Shown piece after piece: positions 26,833 to 36,049 of a stretch of 37,673 nt of DNA (position 1 is the stretch's first letter; every line of letters starts with the position of its first letter). Source of the stretch: Chitinophaga pinensis (GTDB taxonomy: Bacteria; Bacteroidota; Bacteroidia; Flavobacteriales_D; Crocinitomicaceae); assembly GCA_943324565.2 (NCBI GenBank), contig CALPMC020000021.1, positions 1-37,673 of the forward strand. Direction: 5' to 3'. The position numbers and the translations under genes are program-made. The notes beneath the pieces were generated by a model, which was not told the origin of the DNA, ran no database searches, and saw only the letters and a program-made list of their open reading frames with translations.

Positions 26833-27731
26833 TTCTTTTTAATAAAATAATTAAAAGCTTTAAAAATTAATTTTGGTTTGAAATATATTGCCCTAAACAA
26901 ATAATAAAAACATAAAATACTTCTTTTTTTAAAATATAAAACAAATAAAGTCATACTATTATCGACAAATAAATCATTCATAATATCTTTAGAAATGCTT
27001 TTAAATTTACTTTGAATGTAGATTAATTGCTTATAATTTTTCTTTTTAGCCAATATTTCATTCGTTCTAATTCTTGAAATTGAAACGCCATTAGAATGAA
27101 TCCGATAAACAGACATAACATCTACCATACCCATAACTTTTCCTTTTTCTGAACATTCTAAAAAAAGTATTTGATCACCATTAGCAATTAATTTATTCTT
27201 GAGCGTATTCATGTTTAATATATTCCGAAACATAACCGTTGATGTTTGAAAAAGCCTTCCTTTAATAATTTCATTAATTGAATATTGTCTGTTTTCAATA
27301 ATTCCAAGTTTAAATTCATAATCTTCAATTTCAATTTTAATATTTGCACTATGAAAACACAAACTAAAATCTTCATTTTTTTCCAAAAAATCCACTTGTT
27401 TTTGTAGTTTGTTTGGGTCTGTCCAATAATCATCTCCTTCACAAAAAGCTATATATTTTCCTTTGCATCTTGGATAATTAAAATTAGGTGCAATTACATT
27501 AACACCCTTAGAATATTGATTTTCAGTTTGAATCAAGGGGAAGATTTTTGTTGGATACTTAGTGGCATACTCAAGAATAATTTCACTCGTTCCATCTGTT
27601 GACGCGTCATCATGAATAATTATTTCGAATTCAAAACTTGTTTTTTGCATCAAAAAACCATCCAGACATTCACTAATAAAAGCTGCATGATTATAGGTAA
27701 TACAAGAAATAGAAACTAAAGGATGATTCAT
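26829..27731 (-). CDS. GT2-family glycosyltransferase
   Basis: LVSISCITYNHAAFISECLDGFLMQKTSFEFEIIIHDDASTDGTSEII; AFCEGDDYWTDPNKLQKQVDFLE. Confidence 0.93.
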   Translation of the reverse strand: MNHPLVSISCITYNHAAFISECLDGFLMQKTSFEFEIIIHDDASTDGTSEIILEYATKYPTKIFPLIQTENQYSKGVNVIAPNFNYPRCKGKYIAFCEGDDYWTDPNKLQKQVDFLEKNEDFSLCFHSANIKIEIEDYEFKLGIIENRQYSINEIIKGRLFQTSTVMFRNILNMNTLKNKLIANGDQILFLECSEKGKVMGMVDVMSVYRIHSNGVSISRIRTNEILAKKKNYKQLIYIQSKFKSISKDIMNDLFVDNSMTLFVLYFKKRSILCFYYLFRAIYFKPKLIFKAFNYFIKKK

Positions 27732-28222
27732 TTACTCTTAAAATGCTTTGCTGGATTTCCAAACCAAATTTCATTATCTCCAACATTGTTTCTAACTTGA
27801 GAGCAAGCTCCAATTGTTGCGTTTTTGCCGATATTAAAACCTGGCATTAAAGTAACATTAGCTCCGATTAACGTATTGTCTCCAATATATCCAACCACTT
27901 TTTCATCTCCTTTCTCAAGTACTGGCGTATCAGTTAAAACAAAACCGTATTTGACAGTAACATTTTCTCCAATAGTTGCATTTGCAGAAATCGTACATCT
28001 ACTTCCGAACGTAGTCCAATTTCCTACCTTTACATTATCTCTAATTTCGCAATAAGCTGTGAATTTACAATTTGAACCTATAACAGCACCTTTTTTAACA
28101 ATACAGTAATTTCCTATCGTTGTATTATCCCCAATTATTACATCATCTTCAATTATACAAAAATGTCCGATTTTGACATTTTTCCCAATTATTGCTTTTT
28201 CTGAAATGATACTAGTGCTCAT
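27728..28222 (-). CDS. LbH (hexapeptide-repeat) sugar N/O-acetyltransferase
   Basis: Repeated [IV]G-hexapeptides, IGKNVKIGHFCIIEDDVIIGDNTTIGNYC..., C-terminal FGNPAKH. Confidence 0.9.
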   Translation of the reverse strand: MSTSIISEKAIIGKNVKIGHFCIIEDDVIIGDNTTIGNYCIVKKGAVIGSNCKFTAYCEIRDNVKVGNWTTFGSRCTISANATIGENVTVKYGFVLTDTPVLEKGDEKVVGYIGDNTLIGANVTLMPGFNIGKNATIGACSQVRNNVGDNEIWFGNPAKHFKSK

Positions 28223-28242
28223 AATTTATAGTATTTATTAGA

Positions 28243-29187
28243 TTACTTATTTTTAAATGGTTTAGGTGCTCCGTTTGGTTTTGAATCGAAATTATTTTTC
28301 TTTATAACTTTTGCTGGAACACCAGCAAGTGTACAAAATTCCTCCTCATTGCTTTTATTTACAACAGCACCGGCACCAACAATCGTATTGTCTGCAATTT
28401 TCACACTTGAAGATATAACACAAGCACTTCCTAAAAAACATCTGTTACCAATTACTGCGTTGCCAGCAATACTAACATTATTTGCCATGTGAACTTCACT
28501 CATAATTTGTGCACCATGTCCAATCTTAGTTCCATGAGCAATAACAGTTCCTTTTCCAATTAATGTATTTTCAGACAATGATCCTTTTACAACAGTTATA
28601 TCAGTTGCTAAGCTGCAATTTTCCTCAATCACAACACCACCCATCTGTGGCTGAATTACTCTATTTCCATTTTCATCCCAAATCCATGCTAAACCTCCTG
28701 CACCAATAACTGAATTGCTATCTATGAAAACATTTTTTCTTAAAACAACATTATCCTCAATCACAACATTGTGTTTAATAACCACTCCTTCTTCAATTTC
28801 ACATTCGCCAATAACACAATTTTCACCAATAGAAATGTTCTTTGCTAATTTCGCTTTCGGGTTGATTTTTGTTGTTTGTGCTATTTCAAAAATAATAGGT
28901 TTATTAGCTAAACTACAAAGTTTGTAATGAACTAATTGCGGATTTGAGACAACTATTAAGCAATTATTAGTTTTGGCTTTTTTATTTGAAACAACAACAC
29001 TGTTTGTGATTTCAAATTTTGAGAGAGATTCTACATTTTCTAAATAGAAAATCCCTTTTTTAACAATACTTTTTACACTAGCAAAAGTAAAATCATCTTC
29101 AATATCAATTCCATTCAAAACTAGCTCGAAGTCTATTTTGTTATCCTTCAAAAAATCTATAAGATTTTTAATTTTTAGATTTTTCAT
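28243..29187 (-). CDS. LpxD-like LbH N-acyltransferase
   Basis: N-terminal non-hexapeptide region plus long hexapeptide array with VIGAGGLAWIWDENGNRVIQPQMGGVVIEENC and IAHGTKIGHGAQIM. Confidence 0.8.
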   Translation of the reverse strand: MKNLKIKNLIDFLKDNKIDFELVLNGIDIEDDFTFASVKSIVKKGIFYLENVESLSKFEITNSVVVSNKKAKTNNCLIVVSNPQLVHYKLCSLANKPIIFEIAQTTKINPKAKLAKNISIGENCVIGECEIEEGVVIKHNVVIEDNVVLRKNVFIDSNSVIGAGGLAWIWDENGNRVIQPQMGGVVIEENCSLATDITVVKGSLSENTLIGKGTVIAHGTKIGHGAQIMSEVHMANNVSIAGNAVIGNRCFLGSACVISSSVKIADNTIVGAGAVVNKSNEEEFCTLAGVPAKVIKKNNFDSKPNGAPKPFKNK

Positions 29188-30251
29188 GAATTAATTATTT
29201 TTGAAATCAGTTCAATTTGGTCTTTTTTCAACCCAACATAAAGTGGTAAACATATTATTCTTGAAGCAATACTCTCGCTAATTGGCATTGAATTACCTTT
29301 CGCGTAGGCAATTGTATTCAAGGATGGATAAAAATACCTTCTCGGAAAAATATTTTGGTTATTTAATTTTTCTAGAATAATCAATAATTCTTCTGATGAT
29401 TTAAAAACAATTGGATAATAACTGTGATTCCAATTAGTACCTTCTCTCAATTCTATTTTTTTAATTTTAGAGAAATCAAGCAGTTCATCGTATAATTCTG
29501 TTATATTTTTTCGTTGAGAAATAATTTCATTTAGATGTGGAAAAACAGCCAAGCCCATAGCTGCATGTAATTCACTTATTTTTCCATTAATACCTAATCC
29601 ATGAAATTCTAACGGACCATTATGTCCAAAATTATGACTGTAATAAATTTTATGAAACAATTCTGAATCTTTGCAAAAAACAGCTCCTCCTTCACCAGTA
29701 TGAAATAACTTTGTGGCATGAAAACTACATGTACTTATATCTCCATATTCAAAAATACTTTTTCCTTTATATTGAACACCAAAACAATGAGCAGCATCAT
29801 AGATTACTTTAAGGTTGTGTTTTGCTGCTATTCGTTGTATTTCGTCAATGTCGCATGGATTTCCAAAAACATGAGTCGCTAAAATACAAGTTGTTTTTGA
29901 TGTTATCTCAGCTTCTATTTTTGAAGCATCAATCGTTAGGTTGTTTGGATTAATATCAACAAAAACAGGGGTGCAATTTTCCCAAACGATTGCGGCTGTT
30001 GTTGCCACATAGCTAAAGGGTGTTGTAATAATTTCTCCTCTATTTCCTAAAAGTTTTAAAGCAATTTGAAGTGGGATTGTTCCGTTATTTGTAACTAGAA
30101 TATTCGAAACATTCAAATGGCTTTTGAGTTTAGATTCCAATTCCAACACTAGCTGTCCTCTATTAGTTAACCATTCAGCTTTAAACGCTCGACCAACGAT
30201 GTCGGAATATTCTTCTATTGGTGGTAAAAAGGATTTGGTTACTGGAATCAT
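29184..30251 (-). CDS. DegT/DnrJ/EryC1/StrS sugar aminotransferase (VioA/FdtB-like character)
   Basis: TTPFSYVATTAAIVWENCTPVFVDINP; IYDAAHCFGVQYKGKSIFEYGDISTCSFHATKLFHTGEGGAVF. Confidence 0.92.
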   Translation of the reverse strand: MIPVTKSFLPPIEEYSDIVGRAFKAEWLTNRGQLVLELESKLKSHLNVSNILVTNNGTIPLQIALKLLGNRGEIITTPFSYVATTAAIVWENCTPVFVDINPNNLTIDASKIEAEITSKTTCILATHVFGNPCDIDEIQRIAAKHNLKVIYDAAHCFGVQYKGKSIFEYGDISTCSFHATKLFHTGEGGAVFCKDSELFHKIYYSHNFGHNGPLEFHGLGINGKISELHAAMGLAVFPHLNEIISQRKNITELYDELLDFSKIKKIELREGTNWNHSYYPIVFKSSEELLIILEKLNNQNIFPRRYFYPSLNTIAYAKGNSMPISESIASRIICLPLYVGLKKDQIELISKIINS

Positions 30252-31687
30252 TTTTTCTGTAAAATATTTTTAAACTCTGTGAGTGCTTGTATTTTTAAAT
30301 AGTAAGACAAGATAATAAAAAGAATTAAACCAATTAAAAAATTTAATAATAATCTTAAAAAATCTATAAGATTTGGTTTAAAAACATACGTATCGATTAA
30401 GTAAATTATACTACCCGAAAAAGCTGCAATTATGACAATTGGCAGAACATCTTTTAATTGCTCGAACGCATTATACCCAATATATTTACCTGAATAATAA
30501 TTATTTAAAAAAAAAGCTATTGTTGAAGTTATTGTGCTTCCTATTAACAAACCAAAAATTCCAAATTGGAAAGATATGACTAACATTATCACCACAATTA
30601 CTTTCTTTATTAATTCCAATTTTAAGAATAAATCACTACGACCTTTAACATTCAAAATTTGTAAATTATAAGAATGCAATGGGTACAAAATACCGTTGAA
30701 GCATAAAATTTGAAAATACGGGACAGCAGGGAGCCACTTTTCAGTAAACAGAAATCGGAATAAAGGTTCAGCTAAAACTCCCATAAAAATAAGAGTTGGT
30801 GCAATCAAAAAAGTAACCATTTGCATCATTTTTTTATAAACTGATTTCAATTTTTCGTTATCATGTTGAATTTTTGCAAATAAAGGAAATGAAACTTTAG
30901 AAAGAATCATACTAAGATTTACGACAGGAAACATTTGTAATGTACTTGCGCGATTATAAAAACCAACTTGAGCAGGTAAGAAATATCGACCAATAATTAT
31001 TGCATAAATGTTAGTGAACAATATATCAATTGTACCTGACAACATTATTTTAAAACCATAATTGAAATGAATTTTAAACTTTTCTGCACTAAATTTTAAA
31101 ATTGGAATCCATTTTGAGTGATACCAGAGTTGTATTGTAGAAAGTCCCGAATAGATTAAATAATACCAAACCAAACTCCAAACCCCATATCCATTGTAAG
31201 CCAAGGAAATTCCAATTGTACTACTAATAATCATTGAAGGTATAGCAGCAATCATTTGGGTTTTAAAGTCCATTTGCTTTGTCAACCTGGCTAATTGTAC
31301 AGCTGAAAAAGCATTAATTATAAATACAACACCATAAATTTGAATTATTTCAGCTAATTGCGATTGATTATAAAACTTTGCTATCAAGGGTGCAGAAAAA
31401 TAAAGTATTCCATAAACAACAAAACTTCCTAATAAATTAAAGTAAAAAACGGTTGAATAGTCTAACTCATCCAAATTGTCACTTCTTATTAGCGAGTTCG
31501 TTAAACCGCTTTTTATAACCCCGTCACCCAAAGCTATAAAAACACTAATCATAGCAATCAAACCAAATTCTTGTGGAGAAAGCAATCTTGCTAAAATCAA
31601 AGAAGTTAAAAAAGCAATTCCTTGTTTACCAAATTGTTGAATAGTAGTCCAAAAAAAACCTGAAACTGCTTGTTTTTTAAGTGTCAT
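30248..31687 (-). CDS. Wzx-type lipopolysaccharide/O-unit flippase
   Basis: Multi-TM; SGFFWTTIQQFGKQGIAFLTSLILARLLSPQEFGLIAMISVFIALGDGVIKSGLTNSLIR. Confidence 0.92.
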   Translation of the reverse strand: MTLKKQAVSGFFWTTIQQFGKQGIAFLTSLILARLLSPQEFGLIAMISVFIALGDGVIKSGLTNSLIRSDNLDELDYSTVFYFNLLGSFVVYGILYFSAPLIAKFYNQSQLAEIIQIYGVVFIINAFSAVQLARLTKQMDFKTQMIAAIPSMIISSTIGISLAYNGYGVWSLVWYYLIYSGLSTIQLWYHSKWIPILKFSAEKFKIHFNYGFKIMLSGTIDILFTNIYAIIIGRYFLPAQVGFYNRASTLQMFPVVNLSMILSKVSFPLFAKIQHDNEKLKSVYKKMMQMVTFLIAPTLIFMGVLAEPLFRFLFTEKWLPAVPYFQILCFNGILYPLHSYNLQILNVKGRSDLFLKLELIKKVIVVIMLVISFQFGIFGLLIGSTITSTIAFFLNNYYSGKYIGYNAFEQLKDVLPIVIIAAFSGSIIYLIDTYVFKPNLIDFLRLLLNFLIGLILFIILSYYLKIQALTEFKNILQKK

Positions 31688-32691
31688 TTATGGGTGGAAT
31701 AATACATTTTATACCAAGAAATAAACTTCATAATTCCTTCTGAAACTTCGACGGATGCTTTATAATTGTATTCTTTTTCAAATTCTGAAGTATCAGCCCA
31801 AGTTCTTTCAACATCACCTGGTTGCATAGGATACAATTCCCGTTTAAACTTCAAATTTGTTTCAACCTCAATTGCATCGATAAAATCAGTTAATTTTATT
31901 GGGTTTCCATTTCCGATGTTGTAGATTTCATAATTCTTCTCATTATTTTGAGTTAAAGTTGCAACAACGCCGTTTACAATATCATCAATGTAAGTGAAAT
32001 CACGATATAACTCACCTTGATTAAAAACCTTAATTGGTTTCTCGTTAAAAATGGCATCGGTAAATAAAAACATTGCCATATCTGGTCTTCCCCAAGGTCC
32101 GTAAACTGTAAAAAAACGTAAACCAATTGTTTGAATACCAAACAAATGAGAATAAGTATGTGCCATTAACTCATTTGCTTTTTTGGATGCTGCATACAAA
32201 CTTATTGGTTCATCTACTTTGTCTTTTGTACTAAATGGTACATTTTTACTATTACCGTAAACGCTCGAACTACTTGCGAAGACAAATTTCTTAACCATAA
32301 AATTGCGCATACACTCTAACAAGTTTAAGAATCCGATAATATTACTTTCTGCATAAACCATTGGATCTTCAATACTGTAACGTACTCCAGCTTGAGCAGC
32401 TAAATTACAAACCGCATCAAATTCAAACTTTTGAAACAATTGTGGTAAATGAATTTGATCTTCTAGACTTATTTTTATAAACTGAAACTGAGAATTATAA
32501 ATTGTACTTTCTGATAATTTATGTTCAAAAACTTCCTCTATTCCTAGCTCTTTTAATCGAGCCATTTTTAATTTTATGTCATAATAACCATTGATATTAT
32601 CTAAACCAACAACCTCGTGACCTAACTTTAACAGTTTAACACATAAATGAAAACCAATAAATCCTGCCGCTCCCGTTACTAAAACCCTCAT
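31684..32691 (-). CDS. NAD-dependent epimerase, UDP-glucuronate 4-epimerase-like
   Basis: VTGAAGFIGFHLCVKLLKLGHEVVGLDNINGYYD; SSSVYG; YAASKKANE; VYGPWGRPDMAMFLFTDAI. Confidence 0.88.
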   Translation of the reverse strand: MRVLVTGAAGFIGFHLCVKLLKLGHEVVGLDNINGYYDIKLKMARLKELGIEEVFEHKLSESTIYNSQFQFIKISLEDQIHLPQLFQKFEFDAVCNLAAQAGVRYSIEDPMVYAESNIIGFLNLLECMRNFMVKKFVFASSSSVYGNSKNVPFSTKDKVDEPISLYAASKKANELMAHTYSHLFGIQTIGLRFFTVYGPWGRPDMAMFLFTDAIFNEKPIKVFNQGELYRDFTYIDDIVNGVVATLTQNNEKNYEIYNIGNGNPIKLTDFIDAIEVETNLKFKRELYPMQPGDVERTWADTSEFEKEYNYKASVEVSEGIMKFISWYKMYYSTHK

Positions 32692-32733
32692 TTACAATTA
32701 ATTTAAAACAAATTACACACAAAAAAACGGTAG

Positions 32734-32761
32734 ATTTTTGTATTATTATATCTACAAAAAT
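32734..32761. repeat. Inverted repeat between smpB and the capsule operon
   Basis: ATTTTTGTA - 10 nt - TACAAAAAT, perfect 9-bp stem. Confidence 0.6.
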
Positions 32762-32785
32762 AACAAATTTTAAAAAAATATATCT

Positions 32786-32799
32786 AAGGTAAAAACCTT
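32786..32799 (-). terminator. Weak hairpin downstream of smpB
   Basis: AAGGT-AAAA-ACCTT just after the smpB stop (- strand); short. Confidence 0.3.
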
Positions 32800-32810
32800 T
32801 GTAACATATT

Positions 32811-33263
32811 TTATTTCTTCATCGCACGGTCCATTTCTCTGCGATCATCTTTTTCTTTCAAATCTTGGCGCTTGTCATGAAGTTTTTTCCCAGTTGCACA
32901 AGCAAAATCAACTTTAACCCAACCTTTTTCAGACAAGAATAATTTTAAAGGAACAAGTGTATTTCCTTTAATTTTTAGAAATTTTTCAATTGATATTATT
33001 TCTTTCTTGTTAAGTAACAATTTTCTATCAGCTTTTGGTTTATGATTATAAAATGAACCATTTACATATTCATTGATATGCATATTTCGAATCCAAACTT
33101 CACGGTTTTCACAAATACAGTAGGCCTCAAGAATACTCGCTTTTCCACTTCGAATACTTTTAATTTCAGTTCCAGACAATTGAATTCCAGCAGTAAATTG
33201 ATCCTCCAAATGGTATTCAAATTTTGCTTTTTTATTACGAATATTTAGTTCTTTCACTGACAT
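32811..33263 (-). CDS. smpB: SsrA-binding protein SmpB
   Basis: NKKAKFEYHLEDQFTAGIQLSGTEIKSIRSGKASILEAYC...; ...DKRQDLKEKDDRREMDRAMKK tail. Confidence 0.96.
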   Translation of the reverse strand: MSVKELNIRNKKAKFEYHLEDQFTAGIQLSGTEIKSIRSGKASILEAYCICENREVWIRNMHINEYVNGSFYNHKPKADRKLLLNKKEIISIEKFLKIKGNTLVPLKLFLSEKGWVKVDFACATGKKLHDKRQDLKEKDDRREMDRAMKK

Positions 33264-33398
33264 ATTGCAAATTTAAGAAAAACAACGAAAGCTTTACTTT
33301 TCAGATTTATCGAATGTCTGATTAATTGTTAATTTTAGATTTCAACCTGAAAGATTAAATCGCGAAGATTTACTTAAATTTGACTCGAAAAAAAACAG

Positions 33399-34010
33399 AT
33401 GCAAATTCCTTCTAAATATCTTGAAAATGCAACCGAGCAAATTGCTTCTTTGCCCGGAATTGGCAAAAAAACAGCTTTGCGTTTGGCTTTGAGTTTATTA
33501 AAACGCTCGGAGATTGAAATTGCAGACTTCACAAAATCAATTCTTGAATTAAAAAGCAACTTAATGAATTGTAAAAGCTGTGGAAATATTTCAGACGAAC
33601 CTATTTGCTCGATTTGTGAAAATCCTTCTCGTGATCATTCAATCGTTTGCGTTGTTGAAGATATTCGTGATGTTATGGCGATAGAGTCAACGTCCACATT
33701 TAAAGGTGTCTACCACGTTCTCGGCGGACTCATTTCTCCAATGGATGGAATTGGCCCTTCTGATTTAAATATCGAAAATCTCGTCCAAAAAGCAGCGTCA
33801 AACAAGTTAATTGAAGTAATTTTTGCACTCAGTTCAACAATGGAAGGCGATACAACCAACTTTTATTTATTTAAAAAACTTCAATCATTTGAGATTTTAA
33901 TAACTACACTTTCAAGAGGAATTTCTGTTGGTTCAGAATTGCAGTATGCCGATGAAATAACACTCGGACGCTCAATGCAACATCGTCATCCTTTTCAATT
34001 AGCAAAATAA
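33399..34010 (+). CDS. recR: Recombination protein RecR
   Basis: ASLPGIGKKTALRLALSLL; CKSCGNISDEPICSIC zinc finger; VVEDIRDVMAIEST Toprim; ALSSTMEGDTT. Confidence 0.96.
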   Translation: MQIPSKYLENATEQIASLPGIGKKTALRLALSLLKRSEIEIADFTKSILELKSNLMNCKSCGNISDEPICSICENPSRDHSIVCVVEDIRDVMAIESTSTFKGVYHVLGGLISPMDGIGPSDLNIENLVQKAASNKLIEVIFALSSTMEGDTTNFYLFKKLQSFEILITTLSRGISVGSELQYADEITLGRSMQHRHPFQLAK

Positions 34011-34771
34011 TGAATAAACTCCTACTTTTTTTATTTCTTTTCGGAACGACTATTTCCTTTAGTCAAAAGGACAAAATTTATATTGCAACAGCCAAAACGA
34101 ACAAAAACATAGAACAATTTTTACAAGAAGTTGATTCTTCCATTGAATTGATTGATTTTATGAAGATTGATAAAAAGAAATGGAACATAAATCTTAATAA
34201 ATGTTCTGGATTACTATTAAGTGGAGGATATGATATTCATCCTAAAAATTATGGACTTGATTCGTTAGAAACGTTTTGTAAAACTGAAATTGAAAGAGAT
34301 AAAATCGAATTACTTTTACTTAATAATGCGATGAATGATTCACTTCCAATTTTGGGGATTTGTCGCGGAATGCAATTGTTGAATGTTTATTTCGGGGGAC
34401 AATTGTGCGTAGACATTCCATCTTTTTGTACCAATGACAGTGTGATTGTCACTCATCGTGACCCAAAAGAAATGAACGATGTCATTCATCCTGTAGTAAT
34501 TTATACCAATTCTGATTTATTCAAAATATTAAAAATTGGGCAAACAAAAGTTAATAGTTGGCATCATCAATCTATTTCTGAATTAAGTAAAAAAATGCGA
34601 ATTGGGGCAACAAGTCCTGACGGAGGGGTGGAAGCAATTGAATGGAAAGAAGGACTTGATAAACGCTGGATTCTTGGTGTCCAATGGCACCCTGAAAGAT
34701 ATTACACTGTTCAGCCTGAAAATTTATTAATTCTAAAAGAATTTGTAAAACAACTTAAATCAAAGGGTTGA
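34010..34771 (+). CDS. Exported class-I glutamine amidotransferase-like / gamma-glutamyl hydrolase family (peptidase C26-like)
   Basis: N-terminal signal peptide; SGGYDIHPKNYG; LGICRGMQLLNVYFGG; SWHHQS; GVQWHPER; start overlaps recR stop (TAATG). Confidence 0.87.
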   Translation: MNKLLLFLFLFGTTISFSQKDKIYIATAKTNKNIEQFLQEVDSSIELIDFMKIDKKKWNINLNKCSGLLLSGGYDIHPKNYGLDSLETFCKTEIERDKIELLLLNNAMNDSLPILGICRGMQLLNVYFGGQLCVDIPSFCTNDSVIVTHRDPKEMNDVIHPVVIYTNSDLFKILKIGQTKVNSWHHQSISELSKKMRIGATSPDGGVEAIEWKEGLDKRWILGVQWHPERYYTVQPENLLILKEFVKQLKSKG

Positions 34772-34791
34772 AAGAAAAATATGACTTAACC

Positions 34792-34814
34792 CGAAAAATT
34801 CTTGAAATTTTTCG
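34792..34814. repeat. Perfect 9-bp stem hairpin downstream of the C26-like gene
   Basis: CGAAAAATT-CTTGA-AATTTTTCG. Confidence 0.85.
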
Positions 34815-34831
34815 CCCTAAGGGTTGACGAA

Positions 34832-34924
34832 TTATAAAAACCAATAAAACAACACGTTAGAGATTTTATGTTTTTTTAGTTAATAAACTGCATAACCCAA
34901 ATTTGGGCTAGTTGGTTTTTATAA
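34832..34924. repeat. 13-bp perfect inverted repeat enclosing a 12-bp palindrome
   Basis: TTATAAAAACCAA (34832-34844) / TTGGTTTTTATAA (34912-34924); CCCAAATTTGGG at 34896-34907. Confidence 0.9.
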
Positions 34925-34940
34925 ATATCAAGGTTAACCC

Positions 34941-34986
34941 TGACATATTAATTTGTAAAACAGCCATTTACAAATTAATATCGTCA
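34941..34986. repeat. Long hairpin: 15-bp perfect stem, extendable to 19 bp with one bulge
   Basis: TGAC-ATATTAATTTGTAAA-ACAGCCA-TTTACAAATTAATAT-c-GTCA; outer TTAACCCT/AGGGTTAA at 34934-34941/35013-35020. Confidence 0.92.
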
Positions 34987-35144
34987 TTTATTGAGAGTTT
35001 CTATGAATAATAAGGGTTAATTTTCACGATTACCAAATCTAAGTTTTGCTAAGAATAAAGGATTAAGATTACCTTATAAGTATTTTCTAATATCCATAAA
35101 ACAAGCAGCAACTTGTACCGATTTTACACTCAAAAGGTTCAATT

Positions 35145-35160
35145 ACCAAACTGGTTTGGT
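35145..35160. repeat. Palindrome between convergent genes
   Basis: ACCAAAC-TG-GTTTGGT. Confidence 0.8.
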
Positions 35161-35175
35161 TGTTAGATCTGGTTT

Positions 35176-36039
35176 TTAGAGTGAGAGTTCAATTTCATAA
35201 AGCATCGATATTTCACCGTCATTATCCGAAGCCACGAAAAACCGATTTCTATCATTCGTTTGGCAAATTGCTTCTAATTTTATTGGTGCTAGTTTTCCAT
35301 TTATTTTGAATTGCTCAAATTGTAAGGTCATTTCTACCTTTAATTCCTGAATATTAAAAATTGTGATAACACTTCCAATAATTTCACCATCATTATACCA
35401 ATCACTTGTATTTTCAGCGCTTGCAGTACAATAAAAATTGCCATTTTCGTCAACATTTACACTAGAAATCCCTAAATCATACCCATTTAATTGATTAAAA
35501 TTTAGTTGATACTTTTTTGATGCGAAACTTGAGCTTTTTTGCTCCAAAAAATTAAAAAAATCGGTTTGATTCACTTCAAAAATAGAATTTGTACCACGAT
35601 TAAAAAAGAACAATCTATCTTGATAACAAGCTAATGCTTCGATGTTCCAATCTTTTAGTTCTATGATATATTTAGTTCTGATTGCAGCATAAAATGGAAA
35701 TAAATCATACTGAATTGTTTTTTCTGAATTTAAATCAAATAGTTTTGCCAAATTTCTATTTTTCACTGTCGAACCAGAGCCAAGCACCAACAAGAAAGTA
35801 CTACTTTCATAACTTAACAAAGAAGAAGCTTCAAAATCCGCTTTATCCTTTTTTGGCAATTCATTGATTTTTAAATTTTTTGAATGAAGGATTCTAATCA
35901 ATTTTCCTTGCTGATTACAAATAGAAATTTCATTCGCTGAATCGGAAATCATCATCAAATCACCTTTATAAAACTCCATACCTGAAACCGCAGGAATAAC
36001 TAATGGAAAAGAATTTATTAATCTAAATTTCATTTTCAA
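35176..36039 (-). CDS. Hypothetical protein, beta-propeller-like
   Basis: 287-aa ORF with repeated beta-strand-like segments (GDLMMISDSANEISICNQQGKLIRIL, RLFFFNRGTNSIFEV); no firm family. Confidence 0.75.
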   Translation of the reverse strand: MKMKFRLINSFPLVIPAVSGMEFYKGDLMMISDSANEISICNQQGKLIRILHSKNLKINELPKKDKADFEASSLLSYESSTFLLVLGSGSTVKNRNLAKLFDLNSEKTIQYDLFPFYAAIRTKYIIELKDWNIEALACYQDRLFFFNRGTNSIFEVNQTDFFNFLEQKSSSFASKKYQLNFNQLNGYDLGISSVNVDENGNFYCTASAENTSDWYNDGEIIGSVITIFNIQELKVEMTLQFEQFKINGKLAPIKLEAICQTNDRNRFFVASDNDGEISMLYEIELSL

Positions 36040-36049
36040 ATTAGTTTAA

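Noticed and set aside
34832-34924. Integron attC-like site
   Set aside because: Fold-back architecture and GTTAG/ATAACCC strings are suggestive, but no clear RYYYAAC/GTTRRRY pair with proper spacing and no integrase in the window.
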